A DNA stretch of 64,000 bases from Kribbella sp. CA-293567 (GTDB lineage: Bacteria; Actinomycetota; Actinomycetes; Propionibacteriales; Kribbellaceae), in assembly GCF_027627575.1 (NCBI RefSeq), contig NZ_CP114065.1:5952001-6016000 (forward strand), written 5' to 3'. The notes under the pieces were generated by a model that saw only the letters and a list, made by a program, of their open reading frames with translations, was not told the origin of the DNA and did not search any database. Below are positions 9,037 through 18,042 of this stretch, piece after piece (positions within the stretch are counted from its first letter, which is position 1; the number at the start of each line of letters is the position of its first letter). The position numbers were made by a program, and so were the translations under genes.

Positions 9037-9174
9037 GCGGGTGATCCTCTCACGTCACTGGTAGGGCCCGGAGGTTCTGTTCGTAAAGTGCACTGCGGAC
9101 GGGGTCGAGCCGCCCACGCGGCTCCTTCGCCGCCCTCGCTGCCTTTGTAGGAATGAGTAGTGCGGTGCGGGCAG

Positions 9175-10320
9175 TTACTCCTCCAGCCAAGCCCGCACCG
9201 ACTCATCGTGCTCACCAAGCCGCGGTGGCGGCAGGTTCGTCTCGCGCGCGCCGGCGTACGGCTGGTCGTCGAAGCGGAGTGGCGGGCCGGGCAACTGGAT
9301 CCGGCCGAGGGTCGGGTGGTCGACGTCGATCAGCAGGCCCTGCGACCGCGTCTGCTCCCACTCGTACACCTGCTGGAAATCACGCACCTTCCCGGACGGG
9401 ATGCCGGCCGCGGCGAGGCGGCGCAGCCACTCGTCGGCGGGTTGCGTGCTGAAGGCGCTCTCGATCGCCGCGGTCAGTTCGTCTCGATGCGCCACCCGGT
9501 CGGCGTTCCCGGCGAACCGCTCGTCAGCGGCATTCAGCCCGACCAGCGGTGCGAACGTCCGCCATTGACCTTCGCTGCCGACCGCGACCTGCACGATGTC
9601 GTCCTGCGTCCGGTACATCCCGTACGGCGCGATCTGTGCGTGATGGTTGCCCACGCGCTCGGGCAACTCTCCCGCCACCGTCCACTTCGTGCCGTGGAAC
9701 GCGTGCACCCCGACCACCGACGCGAGCAGACTCGTCCGGACCACTCGCCCGCGTCCCGTGATGCTGCGCTCGTGCAACGCGGCCAGTACGCCGTACGCGC
9801 CGTACATTCCGGCCAGCAGATCAGCGATCGGTACGCCGGTCTTGGTCGGCTCGACCGCGCCCGTGATGCTCATCAGCCCGCCCTCGCCCTGCGCGATCTG
9901 GTCGTACCCGGCGCGCTGCCCTTCCGGACCGTCGTGCCCGAACCCGGTGATCGACAGGATCACCAGCCGGGGGTTGAGCTCGTGCAACTGCTCGGCCGAG
10001 AAGCCCAGCCGATCCAGTACCCCGGGCCGGAAGTTCTCCAGCAGCACGTCGGCCTTGCGCACCAGCCGGGTCAGGAAGTCCTTGCCCTCGGGGGACTTGA
10101 GGTCCGCGGTCACGGACTCCTTGTTCCGGTTGGCCGACAGGAAGTAGGTCGACTCCCCCTCGACGAACGGCGGCCCCCAGCCGCGACTGTCGTCACCACC
10201 CGCGGGCGTCTCCACCTTGATCACCCGCGCGCCGAGATCCCCCAGCATCATCGCCGCGTGAGGACCCGACAACGCCCGGGTCAGATCGACTACCACCAGG
10301 TCCGACAAAAGGTTCTGCAC
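9175..10320 (-). CDS. CaiB/BaiF-type (class III) CoA-transferase
   Basis: 381 residues. It opens LSDLVVVDLTRALSGPHAAMMLGDLGARVIKVE, the family N-terminus. NRNKESVTADLKSPEGK and AGYDQIAQGEGGLMSITG follow; the Asp of GYDQ corresponds to the residue that carries the CoA thioester intermediate. GVPIADLLAGMYG and AAAGIPSGKV complete the profile. It moves CoA between organic acids; the acids are not identifiable. GTG 10320 is leaderless behind TAGGGT. It stands alone, upstream of the malic enzyme on the same strand, with a 138-base gap. Confidence 0.9.
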   Translation of the reverse strand: MQNLLSDLVVVDLTRALSGPHAAMMLGDLGARVIKVETPAGGDDSRGWGPPFVEGESTYFLSANRNKESVTADLKSPEGKDFLTRLVRKADVLLENFRPGVLDRLGFSAEQLHELNPRLVILSITGFGHDGPEGQRAGYDQIAQGEGGLMSITGAVEPTKTGVPIADLLAGMYGAYGVLAALHERSITGRGRVVRTSLLASVVGVHAFHGTKWTVAGELPERVGNHHAQIAPYGMYRTQDDIVQVAVGSEGQWRTFAPLVGLNAADERFAGNADRVAHRDELTAAIESAFSTQPADEWLRRLAAAGIPSGKVRDFQQVYEWEQTRSQGLLIDVDHPTLGRIQLPGPPLRFDDQPYAGARETNLPPPRLGEHDESVRAWLEE

Positions 10321-10326
10321 CCGGCC

Positions 10327-10332
10327 ACCCTA
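10327..10332 (-). promoter_or_regulatory. -10 box of the CoA-transferase gene (leaderless)
   Basis: TAGGGT on the reverse strand, 6 bases before GTG 10320, with no ribosome-binding site between. Confidence 0.45.
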
Positions 10333-10397
10333 GGCACTGCGGCCGGCGGAAGGCGGGGGTTGTGATGGCGTTCACCGCACCAGCACCACCGCTGAAC

Positions 10398-11366
10398 TCA
10401 GGCGCGGACCTTGCGCACCAGCGAGGCCAGCCGCTGCGTCACGTCCCGCGGCCGCTCCTGCATCAGCATGTGCCCGGCCCCCGGATACATCCACAGCCGG
10501 GCAGACGGTACGAGTTGCGCCATCCGGTTGCCGTGCCGCGGCGGGATCAGCCGATCCCGGGTGCCGTGCATGATCTCGACCGGGATCCCGTCCAGCACCG
10601 CCAGCGCGTGCGCCAGGTCGTGCCGCGTGATCGCCTCGAAGAAGCCACCGAAGGACCGTCCGGGCAACCGCTGCAGATCCGCCATCAGGATGTCCACCTC
10701 GGCCGGATCCGCGTTCTTGCCGAACACCAACTGCCGTAGGGCCGGTCGCCGTACCCAAGCAGCCGGTACTGCGGCCGCCGCGCGCAGTCCTGCCGCTCGG
10801 CCGACCGGCGCCGCTTCCTCGGCCAAGCGAGCCGCTCGGCGCTCCATTCGCTGCCCTGCGAGGTTGATCGCGCGCGGCGCGAGCACCGCCGCGGTCCCGT
10901 CCAGCCGGGCCGGCAGACCGAAGGCGCGCGAGGTGAGCTGCCCCGACGACGTCGCGACCAGCGCCGCGGCCTTGATCCGCGACCCGATCAGGTCCGGCCG
11001 CTGGTCGGCCAGCGCCATCAGCGTCATCCCGCCCATGGAGTGCCCGGCGTAGACCACCGGCCCTTCTCCGACCACCTCGTCGAGCACGAACGCCAGATCG
11101 TCCGCCAGTTGCTCGATCCGCGTAGATCCTTCCGGCGCCGCCGCCGAACGACCATGCCCACGATGGTCGTACGCCACCACTCGCACCGAATCGGCGCCCA
11201 GTACCCGCGGCAGGCCAGCCAACTGGTGATGCCAACTGCGCGTCGAGCAGGTCCAGCCGTGCGCGAGCACCACTGTGACCGGCGCGTCGGGCGAACCTGT
11301 CGTCTCGACCTCGAGCCGCACTCCGTCCGGGGTGACCACACCGGATCGTTCAGCCTGCATCGTCAT
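10398..11366 (-). CDS. Alpha/beta hydrolase
   Basis: 322 residues. The oxyanion-hole strand VVLAHGWTCSTRSW comes first, then DHRGHGRS, the nucleophile elbow GHSMGG (Ser), a late Asp in MHGTRDRLIPP and the His in GAGHMLMQE. A helical cap lies between about 150 and 235. It looks like a lipase/esterase or haloperoxidase-type hydrolase; the substrate is unknown. ATG 11366 overlaps the SDR stop by 4 bases (ATGA). It is the last gene of the three-gene operon controlled from the MerR dyad at 14025-14043. Confidence 0.88.
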   Translation of the reverse strand: MTMQAERSGVVTPDGVRLEVETTGSPDAPVTVVLAHGWTCSTRSWHHQLAGLPRVLGADSVRVVAYDHRGHGRSAAAPEGSTRIEQLADDLAFVLDEVVGEGPVVYAGHSMGGMTLMALADQRPDLIGSRIKAAALVATSSGQLTSRAFGLPARLDGTAAVLAPRAINLAGQRMERRAARLAEEAAPVGRAAGLRAAAAVPAAWVRRPALRQLVFGKNADPAEVDILMADLQRLPGRSFGGFFEAITRHDLAHALAVLDGIPVEIMHGTRDRLIPPRHGNRMAQLVPSARLWMYPGAGHMLMQERPRDVTQRLASLVRKVRA

Positions 11367-12184
11367 AACTTCCCCAGTCTGTCCGTCCACTCGCCCAAAC
11401 CACCCTGACGGCGCTGCTGGTTCGTCCGCAACCTGACCAGCCTGTCGGCCACCGACGGCAGGTGCCGCGCGACCGCGACGGCCACGCCGGTCGAACGGGT
11501 GGAGGCCCGGTTCCGCGGCGGCCGCTTGGCACCGGCTACCTCGACGATCGTCCCAACAACCTGCGCCACCGTTTCGGCCGGCACCAACAGTCCCAGGTCG
11601 ACGCCACGGGCCAGCGAAGCGTCGTGGATCGGTGTGGGCACGTAGCCGGGGTAGATCACGCTCACGTCGATCGCCCGGCCGTTCTCGATCCGCAACGCGT
11701 CGGCATAGGTGTCGATCGCGCGCTTGGAGACCAGGTACGACGCCGCCAGCGGCAGCGTGACGTACGCGAGCCCGGAGGACACGAAGATCACCCGCCCGCG
11801 GGCGGCCCGCAGTACAGGGAGGGCCGCGGCCGTGACTCCCCAGCCGGCGAAGAGGTTCACCTCGATCACCTTGCGAGCCACGGCATCCGGCGCCTCCCCA
11901 GCCGGTGCCGGTACGCCGATGCCTGCGTTGTTGATCAGCAGGTCCAGCCCGCCGAGCCGCGCGATCGCCTCGTCGACAGCTCCGGGGATCTGGTCGGCCT
12001 GGCTCAGGTCGCATTCGATGACGTCATCTGCCTTCTGCAGATCGAGCCCGACCACGTCGGCACCCCGGGCCCGCAGTTGCTCGGCAGCCGCCGTACCGAA
12101 AGCGCCGGCGGCTCCCGTGATCAGCGCCTTCTTGCCTCGCAGGTCCCAGTCGCGCCGCTTCCGCAGCCCGGCCCGGCCGGTCAT
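11363..12184 (-). CDS. SDR-family oxidoreductase
   Basis: 273 residues. The cofactor site is TGAAGAFGT, then DLDLQ-type acid loop, NNAGIG, catalytic serine in FVSSGLAYV, and YLVSKRAID giving Tyr and Lys. The C-terminal extension (PPRNRASTRSTGVAVAVARHLPSVADRLVRLRTN) resembles SDRs that act on lipids or steroids. ATG 12184 overlaps the stop of the membrane-protein gene by 4 bases, and its own stop overlaps the hydrolase start. It is the middle gene of a tightly coupled operon. Confidence 0.87.
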   Translation of the reverse strand: MTGRAGLRKRRDWDLRGKKALITGAAGAFGTAAAEQLRARGADVVGLDLQKADDVIECDLSQADQIPGAVDEAIARLGGLDLLINNAGIGVPAPAGEAPDAVARKVIEVNLFAGWGVTAAALPVLRAARGRVIFVSSGLAYVTLPLAASYLVSKRAIDTYADALRIENGRAIDVSVIYPGYVPTPIHDASLARGVDLGLLVPAETVAQVVGTIVEVAGAKRPPRNRASTRSTGVAVAVARHLPSVADRLVRLRTNQQRRQGGLGEWTDRLGKL

Positions 12185-13986
12185 GCCGTCTCCCTTTCAC
12201 GCTCGGACTGCTCGAGATGCGCGGCCCGCAGCCGGCCACCGCGAGCGCCACGGCCGACCAGCCAGGCGATACCGACCAGCTCCAGCGACCCGACCACCGC
12301 GAGCAGGGCATAGCCACCGTTCCACATCCACCGCGGTACGTCGGTCCGCTCCTCGCGCCGCAGCGTCTGCTGCTCACCGACGAAGTCGACCGTCTGGCCG
12401 TTGGAGACCTGCTCGGCCGGCTTCTCGATCGCCACGTCCTCCGGTGCGTAGACCCACATCGCGACCAGATCCCGCGAGCCCTGGTGCAGCCGGATCATCG
12501 ACTTCCACCTGCCGTACATCGGCAGCGGCTCGGCCGACCGATAGATGCCATCTGCAACCTTCTCCATCGGATGGGTCAGCTGCCCGCCACCCTGCCAGGC
12601 CAGCGCCTCGAACCAGCGCGCGTCCTCGGCCGCGTCGGCCGGTTGCAGCTTGACCGTCACGTACGCCGTCGGCTGCGACCCGGTGGCCACCGGCTCCAGC
12701 GACACGGTCGCCGTCACGCCCGGGTCGGCGGACCGCGGTACGGAGAAGAAGAGCGTGGCCAGTACCGCGGTCAACCCGATCGCGCCGAGCTGGTGGGTCA
12801 AGCGGACCGGCGGGGTGTCGCGGACCTCGCCCGCGACCTCGGCGTACCGGGTGGCAAGCCAGGCACCGACGAGGCCCGCGCCCAGACCGGTCACCAACCC
12901 GAAGCCCAGCGCCGACGGCAGCATCGAGGCCGGCCAGTGGATCGGCATCCAGACCTGCGACCAGCCGTACTCCGCGAGTACGCCGACCGTGCCGATCAGC
13001 GCGCCGGCGACCAGGCCCAGCCGGAAGCGGTTTTTGTTGCCCAGGACAAGTGCTGTCAGCTCGACCAGGACCGCCTCGACGATCAGCAGCGGGAAGTGGC
13101 CGAGGATCTCGCCGAGCGGCTGGTCGACCGCCCAGGCGATCCCGCCGCGAATCACCAGGTAGACGGCGAGCGCGCCGAACGTCGTACCGGGACCGCGGCG
13201 CGAGCGCAGCAGGGTGAAGGCGAGCGTCGACCCGAAGACGATCAGGATCGGCTGCAGGATCAGCGGGAACTGCGGCACGCCGTAGTTGAACTCGGTGCTG
13301 AACAGGTCCCAGGCGATCAGCAGCGCACCGACGGCGATGATCTCCTGGGCCCGCCGGCGCAGGTTGAGGCCGACCAGTTGCTCGACCTCCGCCGAGGCGA
13401 GCAGCCGGGCGAAGATCGAGAAGACGACGCCGCCGATCATCAGCAGGTGGGTCGGCCCCCAGAGCGTGACGTCCTCACCGAACAGCCGGTGCCAGACGTC
13501 GTCGAGCGGGAAGCCGACCAGCGCGAAGGTGCCGCAGACCGTCACCAGTGCCGCGCTGCACGGGATCCGCCAGCCCTTGGTCAGCTTGATCGTCCGGGCC
13601 GGCAGCGGTTTGCGGGCCAGCGCGATCGGCAGCACGCCGGAGACGATCACGCCGAGGATGCCGAAGAAGATCGGGTAGTGCGCCGGCGTACCGAAAGGGC
13701 CGGTGTCGCGACCCTGGTCGATGTGCACGGCGATGTCCCACCAGACCCCGAAGGCGCAGGACAGCAGTGAGACCGCATGCAGGTACGGCGTCAACGCGGC
13801 CCATCGGGGGACTCCGTCCAGTCTCCCGATGGTGTCCGCGAGGCGCCCTACCAGCGTCACCCGCCCGGTCCGTTCCCGCCACAGCAGCACGGCGAGTGCG
13901 AGGTACAGCAGTGCGACCAGCCCGGTGACGATCGCGATCTGGCCGAACGTCGCGGTTCCGGTCGAGGCCGCCAAGGGGACGGTCAT
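12181..13986 (-). CDS. Polytopic membrane protein with C-terminal YtkA/FixH-like domain
   Basis: 601 residues, not matched to a named transporter. About 11-12 hydrophobic helices fill residues 10-405, with buried charged or polar residues in WWDIAVHIDQGRDTGPFGTPAHYPIFF and WGPTHLLMIGGVVF (several His and Asp, possible metal or heme ligands). Residues about 430-550 form an exported beta domain whose DGIYRSAEPLPMYGRWKSMIRLHQG segment resembles YtkA/FixH domains. A last helix (ALLAVVGSLELVGIAWLVG) anchors the C-terminus. ATG 13986 has a perfect AAGGAG site. It heads the operon divergent from the MerR regulator. Confidence 0.75.
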   Translation of the reverse strand: MTVPLAASTGTATFGQIAIVTGLVALLYLALAVLLWRERTGRVTLVGRLADTIGRLDGVPRWAALTPYLHAVSLLSCAFGVWWDIAVHIDQGRDTGPFGTPAHYPIFFGILGVIVSGVLPIALARKPLPARTIKLTKGWRIPCSAALVTVCGTFALVGFPLDDVWHRLFGEDVTLWGPTHLLMIGGVVFSIFARLLASAEVEQLVGLNLRRRAQEIIAVGALLIAWDLFSTEFNYGVPQFPLILQPILIVFGSTLAFTLLRSRRGPGTTFGALAVYLVIRGGIAWAVDQPLGEILGHFPLLIVEAVLVELTALVLGNKNRFRLGLVAGALIGTVGVLAEYGWSQVWMPIHWPASMLPSALGFGLVTGLGAGLVGAWLATRYAEVAGEVRDTPPVRLTHQLGAIGLTAVLATLFFSVPRSADPGVTATVSLEPVATGSQPTAYVTVKLQPADAAEDARWFEALAWQGGGQLTHPMEKVADGIYRSAEPLPMYGRWKSMIRLHQGSRDLVAMWVYAPEDVAIEKPAEQVSNGQTVDFVGEQQTLRREERTDVPRWMWNGGYALLAVVGSLELVGIAWLVGRGARGGRLRAAHLEQSERERETA

Positions 13987-14024
13987 TCGGCACTCCTTCG
14001 GTCGCACCATATGCCACGGGTGAT

Positions 14025-14043
14025 GTTACATAAGATATGTAAC
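14025..14043. promoter_or_regulatory. MerR-type dyad operator overlapping divergent -10 boxes
   Basis: GTTACAT-AAGAT-ATGTAAC is a perfect inverted repeat with 7-base arms and a 5-base spacer. On the forward strand it contains TAAGAT (14031-14036), 7 bases before the regulator's GTG 14044. On the reverse strand the same dyad contains TATCTT, a -10 for the leftward operon with a 45-base leader. Binding here would control both directions at once. Confidence 0.7.
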
Positions 14044-14838
14044 GTGCAGTCTGGAAGACTGTCAAGGGTGGGAGGACAGACACCGGCCGAGTCGGGCCCA
14101 GAAGCGGAGTTCACCGTCGACCAGCTGGCCGCGAAGGTCGGCATGACGGTGCGGAACGTGCGCGCGTACGCCGGCCGCGGCCTGATCCCGCCACCCCGGC
14201 TGGCCGGCCGCACCGGGTACTACGGCGCCGACCACGTCGCGCGTCTGACCCTGGTCCGCGAACTGCTCGACAAGGGCTACACGCTGGCGGCGGTCGAGCG
14301 GATGATGAGCGAACTGCCCGACGGCGCACTGGCCCTGGGCGTGTTCGAGACGCTGGTCAGCCCCTGGACGCCGACCGAGCCCGAGGTCATCACCGAGCAG
14401 CAGCTGGCCGACCGCGCGGGCATCCCGCACAACGCCGAGACGATCGCCAAACTGGTCGAGCTGGGTATCGCCGAGCGCCAGGACGACGGCCGGCTGCGGA
14501 TCCCGAACCCCGACCTGCTCCGCACCGGCCTCGAGGTGATCAAGCTCGGCGTCCCGCTGGAGGCGATCTTCGAGATGCTGCCCAAGCTGTTCAGCCACGC
14601 CGACGCGGTCGCCAAGGTCTACGTCGAGCTGTTCCGCGGCACCGTCTGGCGCGAGTTCGCCGACGCCGGCCTCCCCGCCGACGGCTGGCCCGAGATCCAG
14701 CGCACCCTGGAGAACATCATCCCGCTCGCCGGCCAGGCCCTGGTCGCCGCCTTCCGCGAGGCCATGGGCCGCGAGATCGAGGTAGTCGCCTACGAGGAAC
14801 TGGGCCTCGCCCCCGACTCCCTCCCCTCCACCGGCTGA
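14044..14838 (+). CDS. MerR-family transcriptional regulator
   Basis: 264 residues. The DNA-binding domain begins at about residue 21 (FTVDQLAAKVGMTVRNVRAYAGRGLIPPP) with the wing AGRTGYYGADHVARLTLVRELLDKGYTLAAVERMM. The C-terminal ~170 residues are helical and lack the cysteines of metal-sensing MerR proteins, so an organic ligand is likelier. The leaderless GTG 14044 is favoured by the TAAGAT box. The dyad at 14025-14043 abuts it, suggesting autoregulation plus control of the membrane protein/SDR/hydrolase operon. Confidence 0.87.
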   Translation: MQSGRLSRVGGQTPAESGPEAEFTVDQLAAKVGMTVRNVRAYAGRGLIPPPRLAGRTGYYGADHVARLTLVRELLDKGYTLAAVERMMSELPDGALALGVFETLVSPWTPTEPEVITEQQLADRAGIPHNAETIAKLVELGIAERQDDGRLRIPNPDLLRTGLEVIKLGVPLEAIFEMLPKLFSHADAVAKVYVELFRGTVWREFADAGLPADGWPEIQRTLENIIPLAGQALVAAFREAMGREIEVVAYEELGLAPDSLPSTG

Positions 14839-14944
14839 CCTTCGTCGCGTCCGGTTTCCCGAACCGCCGTAACTTCTGCAGCACCTGACAGTTATCGTTC
14901 GGTAGCAGAATGTCACGAGCGCGGCTCAGTCCTGGGGGACGGTC

Positions 14945-16480
14945 ATGAAGAAGGCAGTACTGGTACTCGTCACCGCCGCGGCCGTGGCCGGCGCGGCGCT
15001 GATCCCATCGAGCCGTCCAGTGGTGGCCTCGACCTCAGCCTCGACCACGCCTCCGGGCTTCGGCTCGGCGCTGTCCGCGGTCAAACAGCCGGCCTGGCAG
15101 ACCAATGCCAGCGTCAACGCGCTCGCGGTGGCGGGCAACACCGTGTACGCCGGCGGCCTCTTCAGCAGGATCCGCCAGCCGGGCAAGCCCGCCGGGCAGG
15201 GTGACGCGGCGCGCAGCTATGTCGCCGCCTTCAACCGCTCCACCGGCGCGCCGACGCGGTTCGCGCCGAAGCTCAACGGGGCCGTCTGGTCGATCGCGAC
15301 CAGCCCTGACGGCAAGTGGGTCGTGATCGGCGGTGACTTCACCATGGTCGACGGGATCAAGCGCAACCGCCTCGCCATGTTCAGCGTGGCCACCGGCAAG
15401 CTGGTGGCCGGCTGGGACCCCTCGGTCGCGACCCGGGTCAAGGCGGTCGCCATCTCCGGCAACAGTGTCTACTTCGGCGGCTCCTTCGGCCGGGTGGACA
15501 ACAAGGAACGCAACTATCTGGCCGCCGTCGCGCTGACCACCGGTGTCCTGCTGCCGTGGAACCCGAACGCGGACGCCGAGGTGTACGCCATCGACCTGAA
15601 CGACCAGGGCACCCGGGTCTTCGTCGGCGGCGCCTTCAGCGAGCTCGGGAACACCGACCACTACGCACTCGCGATGGTGAACACCACGGACGGCACCGCG
15701 CTCGCGATGCCCGCCGCCGCGGCGATCCCGCAGCCGTCGTTCGACTGCACCAGCCAGGTCAGGGACATCGACACCCTGGGCGGCAAGGTCTTCGTCGCCA
15801 ACGCGGGCGACGGCCTCGGCTGCTACGACGGCGTACTGGCTGCCGACTCGACCACCGGCAAGCTGCTCTGGCAGAACAAGTGCCTCGGCGCGACCGAGGC
15901 GATCCAGGCCATCGGCAACTGGCTCTACAAGGGTTCGCACGCGCACGACTGCAGCAAGGACGGCGGCTTCAAGGACGGCAGCGGAACCCACCACCTGCTG
16001 GTCGAGAGCGCGATCAACGGCCGCCTCGGCCCGTGGCACCCGAACACGGACTCGGGCGGTACGACGGAGGTCGGCCCGCTGGCGTTCGCGTCGGGCGGCA
16101 ACGACCTGTGGGTCGGTGGCGACTTCCTCCGGGTCAACGGCGCGATCCAGCAGGGCCTCGGCCGCTTCACCAACACCCCGGGCGGCGCCCAGCCGGCCCT
16201 CCCGGCCGCGCCGAAGGCGTCCAGCACCCGGGTCGGCATGGCCGCGATCAGCTTCCCGACCGTGGTCGACGCGGACAACATCGCCCTGACCTACACCCTG
16301 TTCCGCGGCACCACCAAGCTCGCGAGCTGGAAGCTCAGCTCCTACTCCTGGGTGAAGCCGACCGTCACCACCTTCACCGACAGCGCGGTGCAGAGCGGCA
16401 AGACCTTCAGCTACCGCGTCCAGGTCAGCGACGGCCGCAACGTCAAGAGCGGTGCCGCGACCCCGGTGAAGATTCGCTGA
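14945..16480 (+). CDS. Secreted beta-propeller protein with C-terminal fibronectin-like domain
   Basis: 511 residues. A Sec signal peptide (MKKAVLVLVTAAAVAGAALI) ends near residue 30. Residues 50-400 hold repeated propeller blades: NTVYAGGLFSRI, KWVVIGGDFTMVDG, NSVYFGGSFGRVDN, TRVFVGGAFSELGN and NDLWVGGDFLRVNG all share the V-GG-F pattern. Two Cys pairs could form disulfides. Residues about 425-511 resemble a fibronectin type III fold (IALTYTLFRGTTKL, FSYRVQVSDG). No catalytic motif is visible; surface binding or a structural role is a guess. A 106-base gap precedes it. Its 3' end overlaps the next, convergent gene. Confidence 0.82.
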   Translation: MKKAVLVLVTAAAVAGAALIPSSRPVVASTSASTTPPGFGSALSAVKQPAWQTNASVNALAVAGNTVYAGGLFSRIRQPGKPAGQGDAARSYVAAFNRSTGAPTRFAPKLNGAVWSIATSPDGKWVVIGGDFTMVDGIKRNRLAMFSVATGKLVAGWDPSVATRVKAVAISGNSVYFGGSFGRVDNKERNYLAAVALTTGVLLPWNPNADAEVYAIDLNDQGTRVFVGGAFSELGNTDHYALAMVNTTDGTALAMPAAAAIPQPSFDCTSQVRDIDTLGGKVFVANAGDGLGCYDGVLAADSTTGKLLWQNKCLGATEAIQAIGNWLYKGSHAHDCSKDGGFKDGSGTHHLLVESAINGRLGPWHPNTDSGGTTEVGPLAFASGGNDLWVGGDFLRVNGAIQQGLGRFTNTPGGAQPALPAAPKASSTRVGMAAISFPTVVDADNIALTYTLFRGTTKLASWKLSSYSWVKPTVTTFTDSAVQSGKTFSYRVQVSDGRNVKSGAATPVKIR

Positions 16481-16661
16481 TCTGCCGGCCGGTGGTCGGC
16501 AGGTCACCGAGGTCGGCGTCCCAGTCGTCCTCGTCGTCGGCCGCGGCCTCGTCGTTGCGGCGGGCGATCCGGACGAAGGCGACGATCAGCAGGATCGGAC
16601 CGAGGAACATCGCGACCTCCGGGACGCCGCCCAGGTGCAGCGCGATCAACTGGGCGGTCAC
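16443..16661 (-). CDS. Small single-helix membrane protein
   Basis: 72 residues: one membrane helix (VPEVAMFLGPILLIVAFVRIA) and an acidic cytoplasmic tail (NDEAAADDEDDWDADLGDLP). Function unknown. GTG 16661 overlaps the stop of the upstream 437-residue membrane gene by 4 bases, which supports it being real. Its last 38 bases are antisense to the 3' end of the beta-propeller gene. Confidence 0.6.
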   Translation of the reverse strand: MTAQLIALHLGGVPEVAMFLGPILLIVAFVRIARRNDEAAADDEDDWDADLGDLPTTGRQISESSPGSRHRS

Positions 16662-17971
16662 GAGGCTGTCACCAGCGCGATCCCACCGGCGGTGAAGGCG
16701 ATCATCGCCGCCAGCATCGGGTACTGCGCCCGCCGGAGCTGACGCCGTCTGAACAGCTGCGTGGCGCGATCGTGCGCCGACACCACCCCGACTACATGCC
16801 CGAGCACGATCGCGCTGAGCTGGACCGCCGCGATCAGTCCGGTGCCCAGGAACCCGTAGTCGACACGAGCGGCCCCGACGCCGAACAGGTCCCAGCCACG
16901 GCCGAACGGATCCGTTGCCAGCAGCAACCCTTCCTGGCCTTGGAACATCGCGAACGAGAAGTAGTGCGCGACGGCGTACCCGATGGCGATCGGTACCAGC
17001 GAGTGCACGAAGGCTCCCGGCAGACCAGCCCGGCCGAGCGCCCCCGGCCGGATCCTCGCTGATCCGGTCGCCCGCGCGGCGATCAGGAACAGGGCGGTGA
17101 CAACAGCAACCGCGGCCAGCAGACCGAGAGTGCTGACCAGGATCTGCGCGGCCGAATCCAACTCAGCGGTGAGGCCGGTCCAGAACGACCAGCGGCTGAT
17201 GCCGTCGAAAGCCGTCGAGCCGAGCAACAGGCAGAGCAGACCGACCACACCCGGCTCCTGCGGGACCGTCGCCAGGCCCGCGAGCGGGTTGCGGAGCACG
17301 AGACGGCGCTGGTCGTCACGGCCGAGCGGGCTGAGCTTGGTGAGCACCTCGGCGTACACCTCGAAGCTGTCACCGATCGCGAACCAGCGCGGTCCGTAGA
17401 TGATGCCTGCAGCAACATTCACCAGCGCGTACGCCGTGACGAAGACCGCGACGACAACCGGCCGCGAGCCTTCGGGGTAGGCCAGCTCGAGCCACAGGAA
17501 GCCGAACAGTCCCGCCACCGCCGGCCAGTAGGCGATCCCGTCCGGCAACGCCCGGTGCGACGTACGCGGCACCCAGCCGGCGAGGGTGCGGAGCGGATTG
17601 GCGAGCCGCCAGATCGGCCCGAAGAGCAGGGAGAGCGGAATGATGCCGACCCAGATCCAGACGTAGAGCCAGGTCGGGGCGGGATTGAGGCTTGGCGAAC
17701 TGCTGCCGAACCAGGAGGCGCCCAGCAGCAGCGCGAGGGCGAGCAGCCCGGTTGCCTTGAGCAACCACCGTGTCGGCCGGGCGTCGGTGACCCGCCGCAG
17801 CCGGCGCAGCGGCGTACCGGCGGGGATCTCGAATCGCGGCTTCGACCAGAAGGCGGCCAGCGCGAAGAACGAGACGGCCACCGCGGCAGCGGCCGAGTAG
17901 ATCGCGAGCCACAGCGGAACCGGCAGGTCGCCCCGGCCACCGATGCCGTGCAGCGGAAGCAGCAGGACCAC
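16658..17971 (-). CDS. Polytopic membrane protein of unknown function
   Basis: 437 residues with about 10-11 hydrophobic helices. It begins MVLLLPLHGIGGRGDLPVPLWLAIY; a buried His (LPLHGIG) and the motifs PIWRLANPLRTL, YGPRWFAIGDSFEVYAEVL and GYAVAHYFSFAMFQGQEGLL stand out. I recall related actinobacterial proteins carrying the name fenitrothion hydrolase, but nothing in the sequence shows hydrolase chemistry, so I do not assign it. GTG 17971 follows a GGAGGG ribosome site. It is coupled to the 72-residue gene downstream. Confidence 0.7.
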   Translation of the reverse strand: MVLLLPLHGIGGRGDLPVPLWLAIYSAAAAVAVSFFALAAFWSKPRFEIPAGTPLRRLRRVTDARPTRWLLKATGLLALALLLGASWFGSSSPSLNPAPTWLYVWIWVGIIPLSLLFGPIWRLANPLRTLAGWVPRTSHRALPDGIAYWPAVAGLFGFLWLELAYPEGSRPVVVAVFVTAYALVNVAAGIIYGPRWFAIGDSFEVYAEVLTKLSPLGRDDQRRLVLRNPLAGLATVPQEPGVVGLLCLLLGSTAFDGISRWSFWTGLTAELDSAAQILVSTLGLLAAVAVVTALFLIAARATGSARIRPGALGRAGLPGAFVHSLVPIAIGYAVAHYFSFAMFQGQEGLLLATDPFGRGWDLFGVGAARVDYGFLGTGLIAAVQLSAIVLGHVVGVVSAHDRATQLFRRRQLRRAQYPMLAAMIAFTAGGIALVTAS

Positions 17972-18006
17972 GGCGCCCTCCGATCAGCTCGCTATCTGAC
18001 CGATCG

Positions 18007-18012
18007 AATGTA
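18007..18012 (-). promoter_or_regulatory. Candidate -10 box for the membrane-protein pair
   Basis: TACATT on the reverse strand, about 35 bases before GTG 17971; the leader contains the GGAGGG ribosome site. Confidence 0.35.
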
Positions 18013-18042
18013 ACACGCTCGATGTCACGTAGCGAGAGTTCG

